The notes beneath the pieces are model-generated. The model saw only the letters and a list, made by a program, of their open reading frames with translations, had not been told where the DNA came from and made no database searches. A stretch of DNA of 64,000 nt from Anaeromyces robustus (lineage: Eukaryota > Neocallimastigomycota > Neocallimastigomycetes > Neocallimastigales > Neocallimastigaceae). The position numbers and the translations under genes are program-made. Positions 38,100 to 52,414 of this stretch are shown here, one piece after another (the first letter of the stretch is position 1; each line of letters opens with the position of its first letter). The stretch is from NCBI GenBank assembly GCA_002104895.1, contig MCFG01000257.1, positions 1 to 64,000 of the forward strand, read 5' to 3'.

Positions 38100-39500
38100 T
38101 TATTTTTTATTTATATATGAAAATATACCAAATAAGCCGTAAAATAATTTATTGTATTATTCTTACTATGAATAATTCAAATAGTTCTATAATTAAAGAA
38201 ATGAACTTAATAAAAAATGGATAAATTTAATTAAATCAAAGGATAAAAATAAATCAAAAACATGAAGACAAAATTCTCTTTTATATTAAACGAAATAGAT
38301 ATTTTTATGTGATAAATATGATATCCATTATATTATTATAAGAATAAAATCTAAATGTTTGTTTTATAGATAAAAAGGTTAAACTTTGAAAACTGATAAA
38401 CTGTCATCATCGTAATTATTAAATTTAAATCTAATTTATCAATTAATGCAATTAATATCTTAAAAAGAAGTTAATAATAAACAAGTCTATAATTTAATTA
38501 ATACGATTCAAATAAAATAAATAATAATCAAAACAATCAAATATTTAAATCTTTAGATAATTATTCAATAAATGTTTAAAATTATATATAAATAATTACA
38601 AAACTGAATGAAAGATATAAAAGATATATATTCCATATTAATTATAGTTATAAGTTTATAATTTCATCCTAAAAACTATATTATTAATATTAATAATCTC
38701 AATATTTTATATATTTTTTATAATTTTATTATTAATATATTATAATATTATTAATATTATAATTTAATATAAATTATTAAAAAATTTTCCTAATAATTAA
38801 ATTAAATTAAATTTATAATATATTATAGTATATTATAATATATTATTAATTTAATTGTATTCAATATAATATAAATTTATTATTTGATATTATAATATAA
38901 ATAAAATTTTTAATAACAAAAATCTATTAATTAAAATTATTAAATATTTAAGAAGGTTATAAATAACAATTGTAGATTCAGTTTTGAATTTATGTATTTT
39001 TCATATATGTAATAAATACAATTAAATCATTATAATGTCAAAATATATTATAAAATTAAATTGTCTAAAAAAAAAAATTAAATTTAATATTACTTTTAAT
39101 ATAAAAATATTAAATTATAATATTAATTTTAATATAATTAATAATAAAAAAAAAAAAAATACGAACAGAATGTAATTTAATATTATGTTAAAAATAATTA
39201 TGACCATGAATTTTATTAGACCAAAATGGAAGATATTAACATTAAACTGTTAATAATTAATGTAATAATTACATATTAAAGTAAAAATTAAAATAATAAT
39301 TAAATAACTAAATATTGATATTGGTAAATTAGATAAAAGAACCAATATAAAAATTTTTTTATGATTCTTTTATAATTATAATAAACGATTGTACTTCAGC
39401 TATTGGTGTTATTTATTTCTGTTGAATCTACTGAACATCAACGGAAATTCATAATGATAAAATTAAACTTATATGAACTTAAATAGATGTGAAAATGTTA
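38100..39500 (+). mobile_element. Fossil of a copia-like (Ty1) LTR retrotransposon
   Basis: Badly decayed. Short stretches on the plus strand weakly recall conserved blocks of a Ty1/copia polyprotein, from the start of the reverse transcriptase to the RNase H part, in the expected order and roughly the expected spacing of about 1.2 kb. No terminal repeats were found, the reading frame is broken many times, and the sequence has drifted to the AT background, so it is old. The limits given are approximate. The family call rests on eye-level matching only. Confidence 0.35.
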
Positions 39501-41464
39501 AATTTAAAATTTGTATAACACTATTTGTTGTTTCTACTAAGGTAATAGTCGTAGTATAGTTCAATAGTCCATCATGGAAAGAATGGAATATCTAAGTATT
39601 TAAAGATTATTCCACTTCCTTTTATATAGATAATTAATAGAATTAAAAAGTACCTTTCCAAATATAATATATTCTCGATATACTTTACACAAATAATATA
39701 GACAAATAATATAGACAAAAATTAAAACCTTTCTATATTATTATTATTATTATTACTGATATTATTAGTATTATTATAATTAATAAATATCTTTGACAAT
39801 ACCAGTAAATATCACTATTTAAACTACTTTTCATCACATTCAGTTTTTTTTTAAAACAATATCTAAAAAAAAGAAGATGAAAATCATAATTATTAATCAT
39901 TGTTGAAGCTTTAATGGTCGCAAAGTAATCGCAACGTCAATTTTATATTAACATCTGACCTAAATTTTTTAATTATTTTCATAAGCATATTAGAATAACA
40001 TGAATATAGTAAAGCCTTTACTATATTCAAAATATTCGAAAAACTATTTAAAAAATAATCTTTTAGTTTTTCAAATTATTTATTATTAATATATATATAT
40101 ATTGATTACCGATTTATTATTTTTCATATCCTATACCTATAAAAAATCAAAATGATTATTGTAGAAGACGAAATTTTAGCTAATTGATCATCTAAAACTT
40201 TACATTCTTTTTCCAAAGTACATTTATAAATTTTAAAATAATTACAATTTTTTTATTTATCAAAATATATTATTTTAACTGTACCTTTCTCAAATAAAAC
40301 TAAAGTATATTTAATTTAACAAATATAACAGAAGAAAATTAAGTTCCTTTAAAAGATAAAGAATAAAGTAAAAGAATTAAATTTTTTAATTTTAAAAAAT
40401 CGAGTATCTAGTAAAATCTTTCATTAATAATGTTTTGTATATAATTTAGTCATAATAATTAAATTAAAATAAAGATTCCTAATAAGACATTTATTGAATA
40501 ACTTTAACAGAAGATAAAATTCCTATAATTGAGATATGATTGATATCATTCTTGGATAGACTACATAATTTGAAAAAAATTTATTTTATTTTATTTTTTT
40601 CTTTTTATATTTGATCCTTGAATAGATTAGCTTGATAAATTTTATTTTATTTTTATATTTTTATATTTGGTAGCAAGCTTAATATTAAAAACTTCTGAAT
40701 AGGTATAATAATTTGTTTTAGGTATTTCTATACCAGTTAAGTAAAAAAAATACTATCATTTCTATGGAGAAATAAATAGAATTATTAGGTTAATAATTAT
40801 ATAAAGTAGCATATTTGTGTGATACACAATATTTATATCAGTAACCTTATTCACTAGCCGATTAAAAAAATTTTATTCAAAAAAATTATCAAAAACATAA
40901 AACATTACTATCTAAATTAATCTATCACATCAATATCAATTATCAATCATTAATCAACTTCTTGCAATCGTTAATAAAGAAATTACATATAAATAAATTT
41001 AAGTTAAGAAAAAGAATTTTCTTAAAAAAATATCTATTAGCTTTAACACAAACATTAAAAATAATATATAAATTCTATATATCTTCTTTATTTTGAATAT
41101 TTAATTGTCCTGTCTGATAAATTCATGATTGATATAATTACAAATTACAATAATTTTAAATACAATAAATGAAATACCACGATAATATACATTCTGAAAG
41201 AATTAAAACAATGAAAATATTATTCTAAAAATTTGGAAATCATCATTTCAGATAGACTGGAATAAAATACCAAAAAAAAAAAATTACTCGAAACAAAATA
41301 CCTAAAATAAAATATCTAAAACAAAATACCAGAAATAACATAAAGAATTGCTTTATATATAATAAATAATCAAAAAAAAAAAAAAAAAAATCAGATGATT
41401 TAACTGCTAAATCACATATTATGATTATCACACATAGTGTCTGTATTAATGGCTTTGTCGAAAA
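39501..41464. other. Gene-free stretch, possibly further transposon debris
   Basis: Base composition is slightly less extreme than in other intergenic DNA here, which fits decayed coding sequence, but no block can be assigned to a family. A short array of AAAATACC/AAAATATC units lies at about 41264-41335. Confidence 0.4.
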
Positions 41465-41774
<310 letters not shown>

Positions 41775-42344
41775 CTATTCATCTATCAATCTATTTGCTT
41801 TTAAAAATTATTTACATTTTCAAAATCTCTAATTTATTGAAAAAAATATTTGATATAATCATATTTACAATTAATATAATCAACAGAAAATATAAAGTAA
41901 ATAGTTATATTAAATGATATGATACATTTTAAATATGATCATATTTAAAATGTATTATAAAAAAAAAAGAAAAAGTAGTAATATGGTTTTTACAACAAAT
42001 ATTTTAATTAAAAAATATAAAGCCACTATTATATACTCCTCTGTCTTTGTTTTATATATATAACTAAAGAGGATTATTGCATAGTAATATCCAACTATTC
42101 CTATAATATATTATTATAAATAGTATTATAATGTATTCAAATTTTTCCTTAACAACCAGAATAAAATTGGCCAACTATGTATATTCTTTATTGTTTATAA
42201 TATCAATAGAAAATTGAAATATATAAATTTTTTGAAATATTATTTAAAAATATATTTTTTTATTAATAATGATTTATTTATTATTATTTTATTTTATTTT
42301 ATTTTATTTTATTTTATTTTTTTTATTATTATTATTATTATTTA

Positions 42345-42475
42345 AAATTTTTTAATTTATTATTTGTTTGCTCATTAATTTTTTATTATTATTATTATTA
42401 TTTTTTTTTTATTTTAAATTTTTTAATTTAATATTTGTTTGCTCATTAATTTTTTTTTAATTATTATTATTATTA
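42345..42475. repeat. Tandem duplication of about 70 bp downstream of the EF-hand gene
   Basis: Two copies share ATTTTTTAATTTA, then ATATTTGTTTGCTCATTAAT (first copy TTATTTGTTTGCTCATTAAT), then T-rich and ATT-rich sequence. They lie 200-350 bp beyond the stop codon of the minus-strand EF-hand gene. Confidence 0.75.
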
Positions 42476-42685
42476 TTCAAAAATACTAAAATAATGATAT
42501 ATATATTATACATTATTACTTTTATAATATATATATTATTCATATTTTTTATACAAAAAATTATTGTAATAATATTAATATAATAATATATATATAAAAA
42601 TAATAATGAATAATATTTATTTTATTATTATTGTATTTATTATATAAAAATTATTATATCTCAAAGTCTTGAAGTTATCTTGCAT

Positions 42686-43869
42686 TTATTGAAAGTATTT
42701 GGTAAGATCACCACCACACTTTGAATTGACATAATCAACAACTACATAAAAATATAAAGATATTTAAAAAAATAAAATAATATTTTTAATTTAATAATGT
42801 TTACATTTTTAATGAATATGATAATAATATAGAATAATTACATTCATTAAATGAAACTTTTCCGTCACTATTAACATCTAATTGTTCAAACATTTCATTA
42901 TCGTCAGCAGCATTAACCTTCATAGTCTTACGAATTTCTTGACTAAATTGTTTAAATTCCTATTAATAATTCATTATTTAAAATAATATATATGATTATA
43001 AAAATAAATAAAAAAATAAATATATATAAATTAAAAGACTTATTAATTATAAATTTCATTATTTTTTAAGTTTTCTTTTCTACAAATTTATAATTTATTT
43101 TTTTATTTATTTTTCTATTTATCTATCTATTCATTTATTTATTTATTTATTTATCTATTTATCTATTTATTTATTTATTGTATTCTTTTATTTCATTTAT
43201 ATATTTATTTTATTTTATTTCATTTTATTTTATTTTATATATAAATATTATTTATGTATTTATTTACAAAACTGTTAATAGAACCATTCTTATCCTTATC
43301 AAACATTTGGAATTGACCACTAAGAGCAGAGAGAAGAGCCATATTTTCTTCAGATAATTGAATTTGGTTCCAACGATCAGAATTTTTCCACCATTTTGCA
43401 ACTAATAATTATTATATCAAAATTTTATATACAAATATATAATAAATATTTATAATAAATAAAATTTGTAAAAAATAAAGAAAAAAAAACAAAAATAAAC
43501 ATATATATAATATTGTGATATCATAATAAATTATATATCAACATTTATTAATATATAAATGAAAATAAATTTCATATAATGAATTAATAAAGTAATATAT
43601 ATCAATATATACATTTATTTTTATATTTATTAAATATTAATAAAAATAAAATATAATATATATATATCCTATTTACAATCGTCATAATTTATAGAACCAG
43701 ATCCAGTTTTATCAAGGGTCTTAACAGCAATGTCATATTCAGCATCAGAAAGATAATAACCTAAATCATAAGACATTGATTTAAATTCTTCAAGAGTAAT
43801 ACTACCACTATGATCTTTATCATATTTGTTAAACATAATTTTAGAAATTGGAAGATTTTGACAGAACAT
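42686..43869 (-). CDS. Calmodulin-like protein with four EF-hands, four exons
   Basis: The exons are 43869-43677, 43401-43268, 42959-42842 and 42741-42686. All introns are GT-AG (275, 308 and 100 bp) and the joins keep phase, giving 166 residues. Four canonical calcium loops are read: DKDHSGSITLEE, DKTGSGSINYDD, DKDKNGSINSFE and DVNSDGKVSFNE, with acidic or Asn/Ser ligands at positions 1, 3 and 5, Gly at 6 and an acid at 12 (Asp in loop 2). The spacing is not that of calmodulin itself. An insertion after loop 2 (FAKWWKNSDRW) is a feature of EF-hand proteins in several protists and fungi. It is a likely cytosolic calcium sensor or buffer. The target is unknown. Exon 1 begins at the first ATG, just after an A/T-rich leader. 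Confidence 0.9.
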
Positions 43870-45018
43870 TTTTGTTATGTTATAACTTTATATAATAAAC
43901 AAAATAATTAATATTTTTTATTTTTATTTATTAATTTTGAATTTATAGTTGCGTGTATATGAAATTTTTAAATTTCAAAAGTTATTTTTTTTTAAAAAAA
44001 AAATTATTGAAATTTTTTTATAATAAATTATATTAATATAAATTTTAATTAATTAAAAAAATTTAATTATAATATGTAAAGTAGAAATAAATATATTTAT
44101 TTAAATATAATATAATAATATATGTATTAAAAATTACATGTATCATCCATACCATATATATTATATAACAATATATAATATATAATATAATAATAATAAT
44201 ATGAATATAAATTTGAATATTTAAATTAATAAGAATATAAAAAAAATATAACAATATATATTTAATAATAAATTTTAAATAAAATAAAATATAATATCTT
44301 TATTATCATAACTAACTCATAATAATAAAACAATCCATTAATTTATTTTATGAAAATAAATAGTATTATTTCATATATTTATAATTTTTTCTTGATATTC
44401 ATCATTATTATAATATTAATATAGAATTAAATACTCAGTCACATAAATTATTAAAAGTGAAAGTATGTAAATTTTTTTAATAATATGAAGAATAATTGAT
44501 AAGTTACAAGTTATTAAAACATTGCAAAAAAAAAAAAAAAACATTACAAATAAATAAAAATATTCAAGTATTTTGTATTATTCAATATAGTTAAATTATA
44601 TTAAATTTGTAAAAATATATTAAAGTATTAAAAAAAATAAAAAAGAAAAAAGAAAGAAAATATTTTAAATATTAGCTAAAATAATGTAATTCAATATATA
44701 TTATAAAATATTCATTTTACTATGATGAAAATAAGCATTATTGCATACTTTTAGTTACTATTATTTTAATATTATATAATTATTAAAAATATTTAATAAA
44801 GGGTTTTTCATTATTTTTAAATTTTTATTTTATAATTAAAATAAAACCTAACCATTATATTTTTAACCAATAAATTTAAGTTTTTAATTTTTTTTTTATT
44901 TTTAAAAATAAAATATTTTTTAAAATAAATATTTTTAAAATTGCACATTAATTATTTAAATTTTTTATTAAAATAATTTTATATAGAAAAATTTACATTT
45001 TTTTTTTTTTCTTCAAAA
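43870..45018. other. Divergent intergenic region between the EF-hand and KTI12 genes
   Basis: The two genes are transcribed away from each other, so both promoters must lie in this 1.1 kb. It is nearly pure A/T, with A runs near 44525-44540. A T tract comes just before the KTI12 start. No motif stands out. Confidence 0.55.
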
Positions 45019-47030
45019 ATGCCATTAATTATTGTTTGTGGACTTCCATGTAGTGGAAAAACTAAAAGAGCAGAAGAATTGAAAAAAATTATGGAAACGT
45101 ATGCTCCTTCTGAAAAAGAAGAAAATGATAAAAAGAATTCAACTGATAATACCAAAAATAATGAACCACTAAAACCAAAGGAAAAAAAAGTTAAATATTT
45201 AAAGGAACCAAGAGTTGTTCATCTTCTTAATGAAGATGGTTTTGGTTTAGATAGAGTTAAAACTTATTCAAGTAAATTTAAATTTAATATTTTTAAATAA
45301 ATTAACAAATATATATATATATATATATAAAATTAAATATGTATAAATTTACTCATTTATTACAATCCAAATTTTTATTTTCATTAATATATAATTCATT
45401 ACTATTACTATTATTATTATTATTATTATTAAAATTATATTTTCATTTCATATTAAATTCTATTAAATATATCAATAGCTATTGCAGAAGAAAAGAAAGC
45501 TCGTTCAATGCTTATGTCATCAGTTGAACGTCTTTTAAATAAAGATACTGTTGTTATTGCTGATGCTATGAATTATATTAAAGGTTTTAGATATCAATTA
45601 TATTGTGTTGCTAAATCATTGAGAACACCACATTGCATTGTAAGATTTATAATTTATATATATATATATAATAAAAATTTCAAATTAATACAAAAAATCT
45701 TTTTATTATAAATAATTATTAATGAATTATAATAAATTTATTATAAATCTTTTTTTTTTTTTAATAATTTTTTTATAAATGTATATGAATTCAATTAAAT
45801 AAAGGTTCATGCAGCTATTCCAATTGATAAAGCAAGAGAATGGCATAAAAATAGAAAAGAAGAAGAAAAATATGATCCAAACATGTATATATAAATGATA
45901 AATTTTATTTATAAAAGTTAAAATTATTATATTATGTCTGGAATGAATTTCTATTTAATTTCAATCAAAAATTCAATTTATATTAATTCATTTGAATAAA
46001 ATCATATATTAAATTTAAAATAAAAATTCATTTATTTCCAGTATAATTTAAATCATGATAATTTCAATTTTAAAATTATAATTGTCAATTAATTTTATAT
46101 AAGAAATCTTAAATTTCATTTAATTTTTAAATCAAAAATTTTAAATCTTAAAATTTCATTTAATTTTCAAATCAAAAATTCTAAACCTTAAAATTTAATT
46201 TAATTTTTAAATCAAAAATTCTAAATCAAAGATTTCATTAAATTTTAAAATCAAAAATTCTAAATCAAAGATTTCATTTAATTTTAAAATCAAAAATTAT
46301 AAATCAAAAATTTCATTTAATTTTTAAATCAGAAATTTCAATTAATTTTTTGATTATATATATAATGTTATTATTTAAATTTATTTATATTAATTGATAT
46401 ATGGACAGTAATGATTAGAATAATACAATAGAGAAATAGATAATAAAAAATAATTTTATGAAATAAGAATAGAAGATTTAAAATTATATTAAATGATTTA
46501 TATTTCCTAATCATATAATTTGTTATTTAATAATAAATAATCTAAAAGTTTTAGATAATAATATTCCATTATTTTATTTATTTTTTAAAATTTAAATATT
46601 AAATAATACATATATAATAATAATAGTAATAATAATAATATATATTAATTCTTACCATATCATTTTTTTTATTAATATCATTTCTAATGAATATTATTAT
46701 ATATATTACTTCCGTTACAAAAAAAAAAAAAAAAAAAAAAAATATTAAAAGGTTTGAAAATTTAATTACTCGATTTGAAGAACCTGATTCAAGAAATAGA
46801 TGGGATTCACCTCTTTTTACTCTTTTACCGGAAGATAATATTGAAGATTTTGCACAAAATATTGTAGATGCTTTAATTTTAAGAAAAGCACCACCACCAA
46901 ATCTTTCAACTATTTCTGTAAGACTATATATATATTTTTTATATTCATTATTTTAGATTAGTTTAAATATCGATTAAAATATATAATAATGGTTAATTAA
47001 CTCATAATATAATAAAATTTATATTTTAAT

Positions 47031-47078
<48 letters not shown>

Positions 47079-47571
47079 ATTTCATTTCTTGAACATTTTA
47101 TAAAAAATTATAGAAAAAACCACAAGAAACCAATTATTTATATAAATTAGATAAAATTACTCAAACTATTACAAATATTGTTGTTGAAGCTCAAAAAAAT
47201 GGTTCTTTTGGCGAAACTAAAGTTCCAAATTGTGATAAAAAAATATCCTTTTTATATATTTATTTATATAATTATTTTAAATAATATAATTTATTCAATT
47301 TATAAATGAATAAATATATATATATGTATTATTCCTTAATGATTATATTTTATATATATATTTTAATTTTTTTTTTCTAATTTGTTTATATATATTAATA
47401 TTATTTTGATTTCATAATATATACTTAAATGTTCCATCAAGATCAGTTACATTGAGTGAGTTACGTAAATTGAAGCGTCAATTTATTAATATTAATAAGA
47501 CATTTACTTCATTGAGTTTAAATAAGGTTGCTGAACTTTTTACAGATTATTTAAATGATAATTTATCATAA
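45019..47571 (+). CDS. KTI12: KTI12, Elongator-associated P-loop protein, six exons
   Basis: Exons are 45019-45271, 45479-45639, 45805-45884, 46752-46917, 47114-47242 and 47425-47571, giving about 311 residues (yeast Kti12 has 313). It starts MPLIIVCGLPCSGKT, with the P-loop at residues 8-15. A Lys/Asn-rich insertion follows near 30-65, then NEDGFGLDRVKTYS, DAMNYIKGFRYQLYC, RTPHCIV, RFEEPDSRNRWDSPLF and LSELRKLKRQF. All are landmarks of the KTI12/PSTK-like family. Kti12 is an ATP-hydrolysing partner of the Elongator complex, needed for wobble-uridine modification of tRNA. Introns 1-4 are GT-AG. Intron 3 is unusually long (867 bp) and holds a minisatellite. The last intron (47243-47424) appears to be of the AT-AC minor-spliceosome type. 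A GT-AG alternative (47232-47446) would give 300 residues and an AT-poorer junction, but uses a weak donor. Confidence 0.94.
46100..46350. repeat. Minisatellite inside KTI12 intron 3
   Basis: About six diverged units of roughly 40 bp are built around AAATCAAAAATTCTAAATC and TTTCATTTAATTTT. The array explains much of the length of this 867-bp intron. Confidence 0.7.
47035..47076. repeat. T homopolymer of about 40 bases in KTI12 intron 4
   Basis: A T run of some 42 bases lies upstream of the 3' splice site at 47113. It may act as a polypyrimidine tract, but its length suggests slippage or an inverted poly(A) relic. Confidence 0.75.
47243..47424 (+). other. Candidate U12-type (AT-AC) intron in KTI12
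   Basis: The 5' end reads ATATCCTTT, an exact match to the AT-AC minor-spliceosome donor. The intron ends in AC at 47423-47424, with no AG between about 47223 and 47439. TTCCTTAAT at 47332-47340 matches the U12 branch-site consensus. Both borders fall between codons, and the joined frame runs from CDKK into LNVPSRS and the conserved KTI12 C-terminus. Against it: the branch-like site lies about 85 bases from the 3' end, much farther than usual, and a GT-AG alternative is in phase. Confidence 0.55.
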
Positions 47572-48098
47572 ATAAAAATGATATATATATATTTTTTCTG
47601 TTAGAAGATAATCATAATAATCATAATAACAAAAACAACAATAATAATAATTACAACAACAACAACAATAATAATAATAACTACGACAACAACAACAAAA
47701 ATAACAACAACAACAACAATAATAATAATAATAATAACAAATATAAAAAGAAGATTAGAAAAAAAAAATAAAAAATAAAAAAACAAAAAAACTTTTTTAT
47801 TATTTAAATGTAATAGTATTATACCAATAACCGATAACCAATAAATCGAAGGCTATTTTTAAATTAAATATTTAAATAGATTTTAATATTATGGGATTTG
47901 ATACAGTATATTCTAATTTTTTGAAACTTATATAATAATAATAATAGTAACAATTTTAATAATAATTTTGTAGTTAATAATAAATAATTAATAAAATATA
48001 AAGTTAAAATAACAATAAAAAAATCAAACTATTAAATATATATGTGTATATAATTATAATTATTATTTTTTCTTTTTATATTAATATATAATGAATAA

Positions 48099-48166
<68 letters not shown>

Positions 48167-51100
48167 TAACTAAAAAAAAAGATATAAATGATATAATATT
48201 TATAATATAAACATAAAAATTTTTTTACATAATATTTAGATTTTTGATAATTTCAATATCATAACAAGATATATATACATTATTAATAATATATTAATAA
48301 TAACAAGATATATATACATTAATTAATAATATATTATTATTAAAGGGTTATATTCTGTATTACATATATACAGTATATAACATATAATATGTATTTGTTT
48401 AATATTTGTTTATATATATAATATTCTATTATATATATAAATATATACATATATAAATAATTCCCTTTAATATATATTTAAAACTTTTATATATTAATAA
48501 TTATATATATCTGTATCTTAATAATTATATTTATACAAAACGTAAAAGTATATTTAATAATAATATACAATAATAATAAGATATATTTTTTTTTATTATT
48601 TTGTTAATACTAATAGATAATTCATCATTTAATAATAATTATAATTTTAATTATTAATTTTAATAATACAGATAACTAATTATAAAATGAGCAGATAACT
48701 AATTATATAAATACAAATATTATTTACATATAAAATTTAATATACATTCATAATACATTAATTTATTATAATTTGTTCATTAATTACTATTTATATTCAA
48801 TTATAATGAAAATAATAATAATTTTAAAATTATTAATATAGAATAATGTATTTGCAAAATTGTGTTATAATAATTAGTATATTTAATTATTATTTTTTAT
48901 CAGTATTATTATTTATTATTTCTAATTATAATTATTATTAATTGATTATATATTTAATTATTTGGTATTTTTTTATCAATTATAACAATTATAATTATCA
49001 ATGTTTTTTTTTTGTTATAAATAATTTTAATTATTATTATTTTATTATTACTATTTTATTTAAAAAAAAAAAAAAAAACTTTTGAAAAAGGTTTTTATAA
49101 GATGTAATAAAAATAGTATTATATTAAAAAGTAATTGTAAATGAACAGAGAATAAACACATTAATTACAATTAATTCTTTTTATAGTATAATTAATGAAT
49201 AATTAATTATATTTTAACACATTAAATTTTTAATTGTAATTATTATATATGTTTGGATTGACATAAAAGGTTTTTTCAAATAAAGAAAGATAACTTATTT
49301 TTTTTATTTTTATTTTTATTTAACATGGGAATAATTATAATTTAACATTAAATGATAAAAAATTATTGAAAGTTTAATAAATAATATTTAATATTTAAAA
49401 TTTAAAATTAATTAAAAAAATGAATTTTTTATTTATTTATTTATTTTATTTATTTCTTTATTTTAATTAGATATTTATTTATTTATATATTATATTATTT
49501 ATTTATTTTTATTTATTCCTGATAAAAAAGTGTCATTAAATAATATATGTAATAATATATTTAATCAATAGATATGAATATTAAAATAATATATTACAAT
49601 ATAATGTATTTATCCAATGAAATTTTTTGATAAACTTATCACTTACACTTTTTATCTAATTCAATAAAAAATATAAAAAATTAAATTATTTTGATTTTTA
49701 TAATTATCCAAAAAGGAAATTTATATTAAAAAGATAAAAAAACAAAAGCAAAATAAAAAACAATTTTTAATGAAAAATATTAGTAATTAATAAAAAAGCT
49801 TTTTTTTTTTTTGCAAAATTTATCCGTTATGTGTTTTATTAATATATATTTATTATTGTGTAAAAATATATATTTGATTGTATATAGAAACAGAAATATA
49901 ATATGTTTCCTTTTTAAGAGTACCATATACGGTCATCATGACATTCAATAATGTGTTATTATTAACAACTATAAATGATTCATATTAGAGTATATTTTTA
50001 TGCATAGTAATGTTATTTTTAATTATACGTAGTAATGAAATTTAATAAATTTTAAACTTTATAATATGAACAAATAATTATACAATTAAAAAATAAAATA
50101 AACAATTATGTAATTCTTTTTAATATTATTAATAATATTAATGAATATTATAATATAATAATTAATCATTAATATTTTTTTATTAATTATGTAATATTAA
50201 TGACTTGTAAAAATTATTATATTAAATAATAAATATTTAAAAAAAAAATATAATTAAGAATTGATATGTATTTTAATTATTAATATTTTATAATTGTGTT
50301 ACCAATAAATTATTTTTTTTCTTTAGTTATTAATTAAAGTTTTTTCTTTTATCTTTTTTTATTATTATTTGTCAGTTTAAATTTTTATTAATTTTATTTA
50401 TTATGAAAATAAAAAAAATCTTTATAATTATTTTTTATCTTTTTTTTTTTTATTATATTTATTATTTGTAAAGATAATGAAAAAATGAAATGAACAAAAG
50501 TAAAAAGTAATATATTATATCAATATATTATATTATATTACATTATGTTATTGTAAAAAATAAATAAAAAATCACAATTTTAAAGTTTTAAAGTTTTTAA
50601 AGTTTCAATAATCAAAAAAATAAAATTAAATAGTAAAATAAAATTAAACAATTAAATTATTTAAAAATATTAAAAAAAAAAAAAAAACATTTGTAATATT
50701 TTGATCATCTTAATGTTTTTTAATATTATTTATTTCTGTTATTTTAATTATCTGCTTTTAATATATCAAGTTATAAAGTAAAAAGAAAGATAAATAAATA
50801 ATAAATAAAATAGTAATAATATAAATATATTAAAATAATTGTTTTATTTCTGTGTGTATTTTAAGGTCAACATTTTTATGGAAGATACAGATGTATTATT
50901 ATTTGTTACTTTTGATCATAAAAAAAGTAAAAAAAAAATAATAATAACCATTTTATGTAAATCTTAAAAATTATTTCTTTTAATGGAAAGTATTAAAAAA
51001 CCCCCATAATTTTCATAAATTAAGATATATAATATTTACCATAACTTCTTTATTTATTGTTATTTTGATAATTTTTTTGTTGCTTTTTTAAATTTTAATT

Positions 51101-52414
51101 TTAATTTATGTCATTAGTTTTTTTTTTTTTTTTACCATGGATTTAGAATTGATTTAATAGATTAGTAATTTATTAAATCAAATAGCATTGATGAAATAAG
51201 ACTAAAAAATAGTTTGTGTTTTCAATCATGATATATATTATAGTTTTTATAATTATTATTATTTTTAAAAAATATTTAAATAATAGTTTTATGGCTATTA
51301 TATGTAATAAATATTATTAAATATAATTAAATATTCAATATATTTAATGATTGAAATTATATATATAAAAGTATATTATTATTAGAAAATAGTAGTATAA
51401 TTATTGGTATTTTATTAATAATAAATAATAATCAATAATAAAAGTTGATAAAGATAATAGTGAAATTATAATAAAATTTTTATAGATAATTATATATTTA
51501 TTAATTTTTAATTTATTTTTTTAATATTATAGTTACTATTTATAATATATTAATAATATATGATAACAATTTAATTTAATATTATCAGAATAAAAGTTTT
51601 TATTGGTTAAAATAAAAATTTATTTATTTATTTTTATTTTATTTATTTATTTATTTATTTTTTTTTTAATATAATTTTTTATCATTTTCTTGAAAAATTT
51701 TTTTAATATATATTATTTTCTGATTTTGATAGAAAAAACGTTTTTTTATTAATGTAACAAATAAAATAATTGTTTTTATTATTACATATCAAAAACAAAA
51801 AAAAAATTTTTTTTATTTATGTGGATTAATTAATAAATTAATTTTTGATATCAAAAAATTTCTGTATTTAAATATAGAATTTAATTATTATTTTATTTAT
51901 TATATATAATTTATATATTTAATTATGAATTATATTATTATAATAAATTTATTTAATTATTCATAATTTAATTATTTATAATATTATTTAATAATTATTT
52001 TTTTTTTATAATTAAACAAAAAGTATAAAAGAATTGAATTATTTCTTTTTTTTTTTTTTCATCATCGTTTTTAAATATTCACTTTTATATGAATAATCAT
52101 TAATAATTTAAGAAAAAAGGAATTTTTATTCTTTTTTATAACAAATATCTTCATGAAAAATATATAACATTGATATATATTATTTATTATTAATAATAAT
52201 ATAAAATAATATTTATATAATAATATATTTAAAAAAAATATCGCATTAATTTAATATAGAATATATCAATTCTAATTTTTGAATTCAATTTATTATTTAT
52301 ATACACATCATTATAAAATTTTAATTTAAGTTAATATAAAACTATTTAATATAATTTAATATAATAATAATAATAATAATTTTTTAAGAGTAAAAAAAAA
52401 AGAAAAAAACAAAA
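47572..52414. other. Intergenic stretch of 4.8 kb between KTI12 and the ammonium transporter
   Basis: No gene is supported. It holds an AAC/AAT-rich tract at about 47605-47745, a pure AAT microsatellite at 48096-48168, dispersed ATATAT runs near 48250-48520, and A/T homopolymers. Several GATAA words occur within 1 kb of the transporter start (for example at 51447-51460), but such words are expected by chance in this composition. Confidence 0.55.
48096..48168. repeat. AAT microsatellite, about 24 units
   Basis: Pure trinucleotide run in intergenic DNA about 0.5 kb beyond the KTI12 stop codon. Confidence 0.9.

Noticed and set aside
47114-47571. GT-AG alternative for the last KTI12 intron (donor 47232, acceptor 47446)
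   Set aside because: It is in phase but uses a poor GTGATA donor and skips an AG five bases upstream. It was kept as an alternative rather than the main model.
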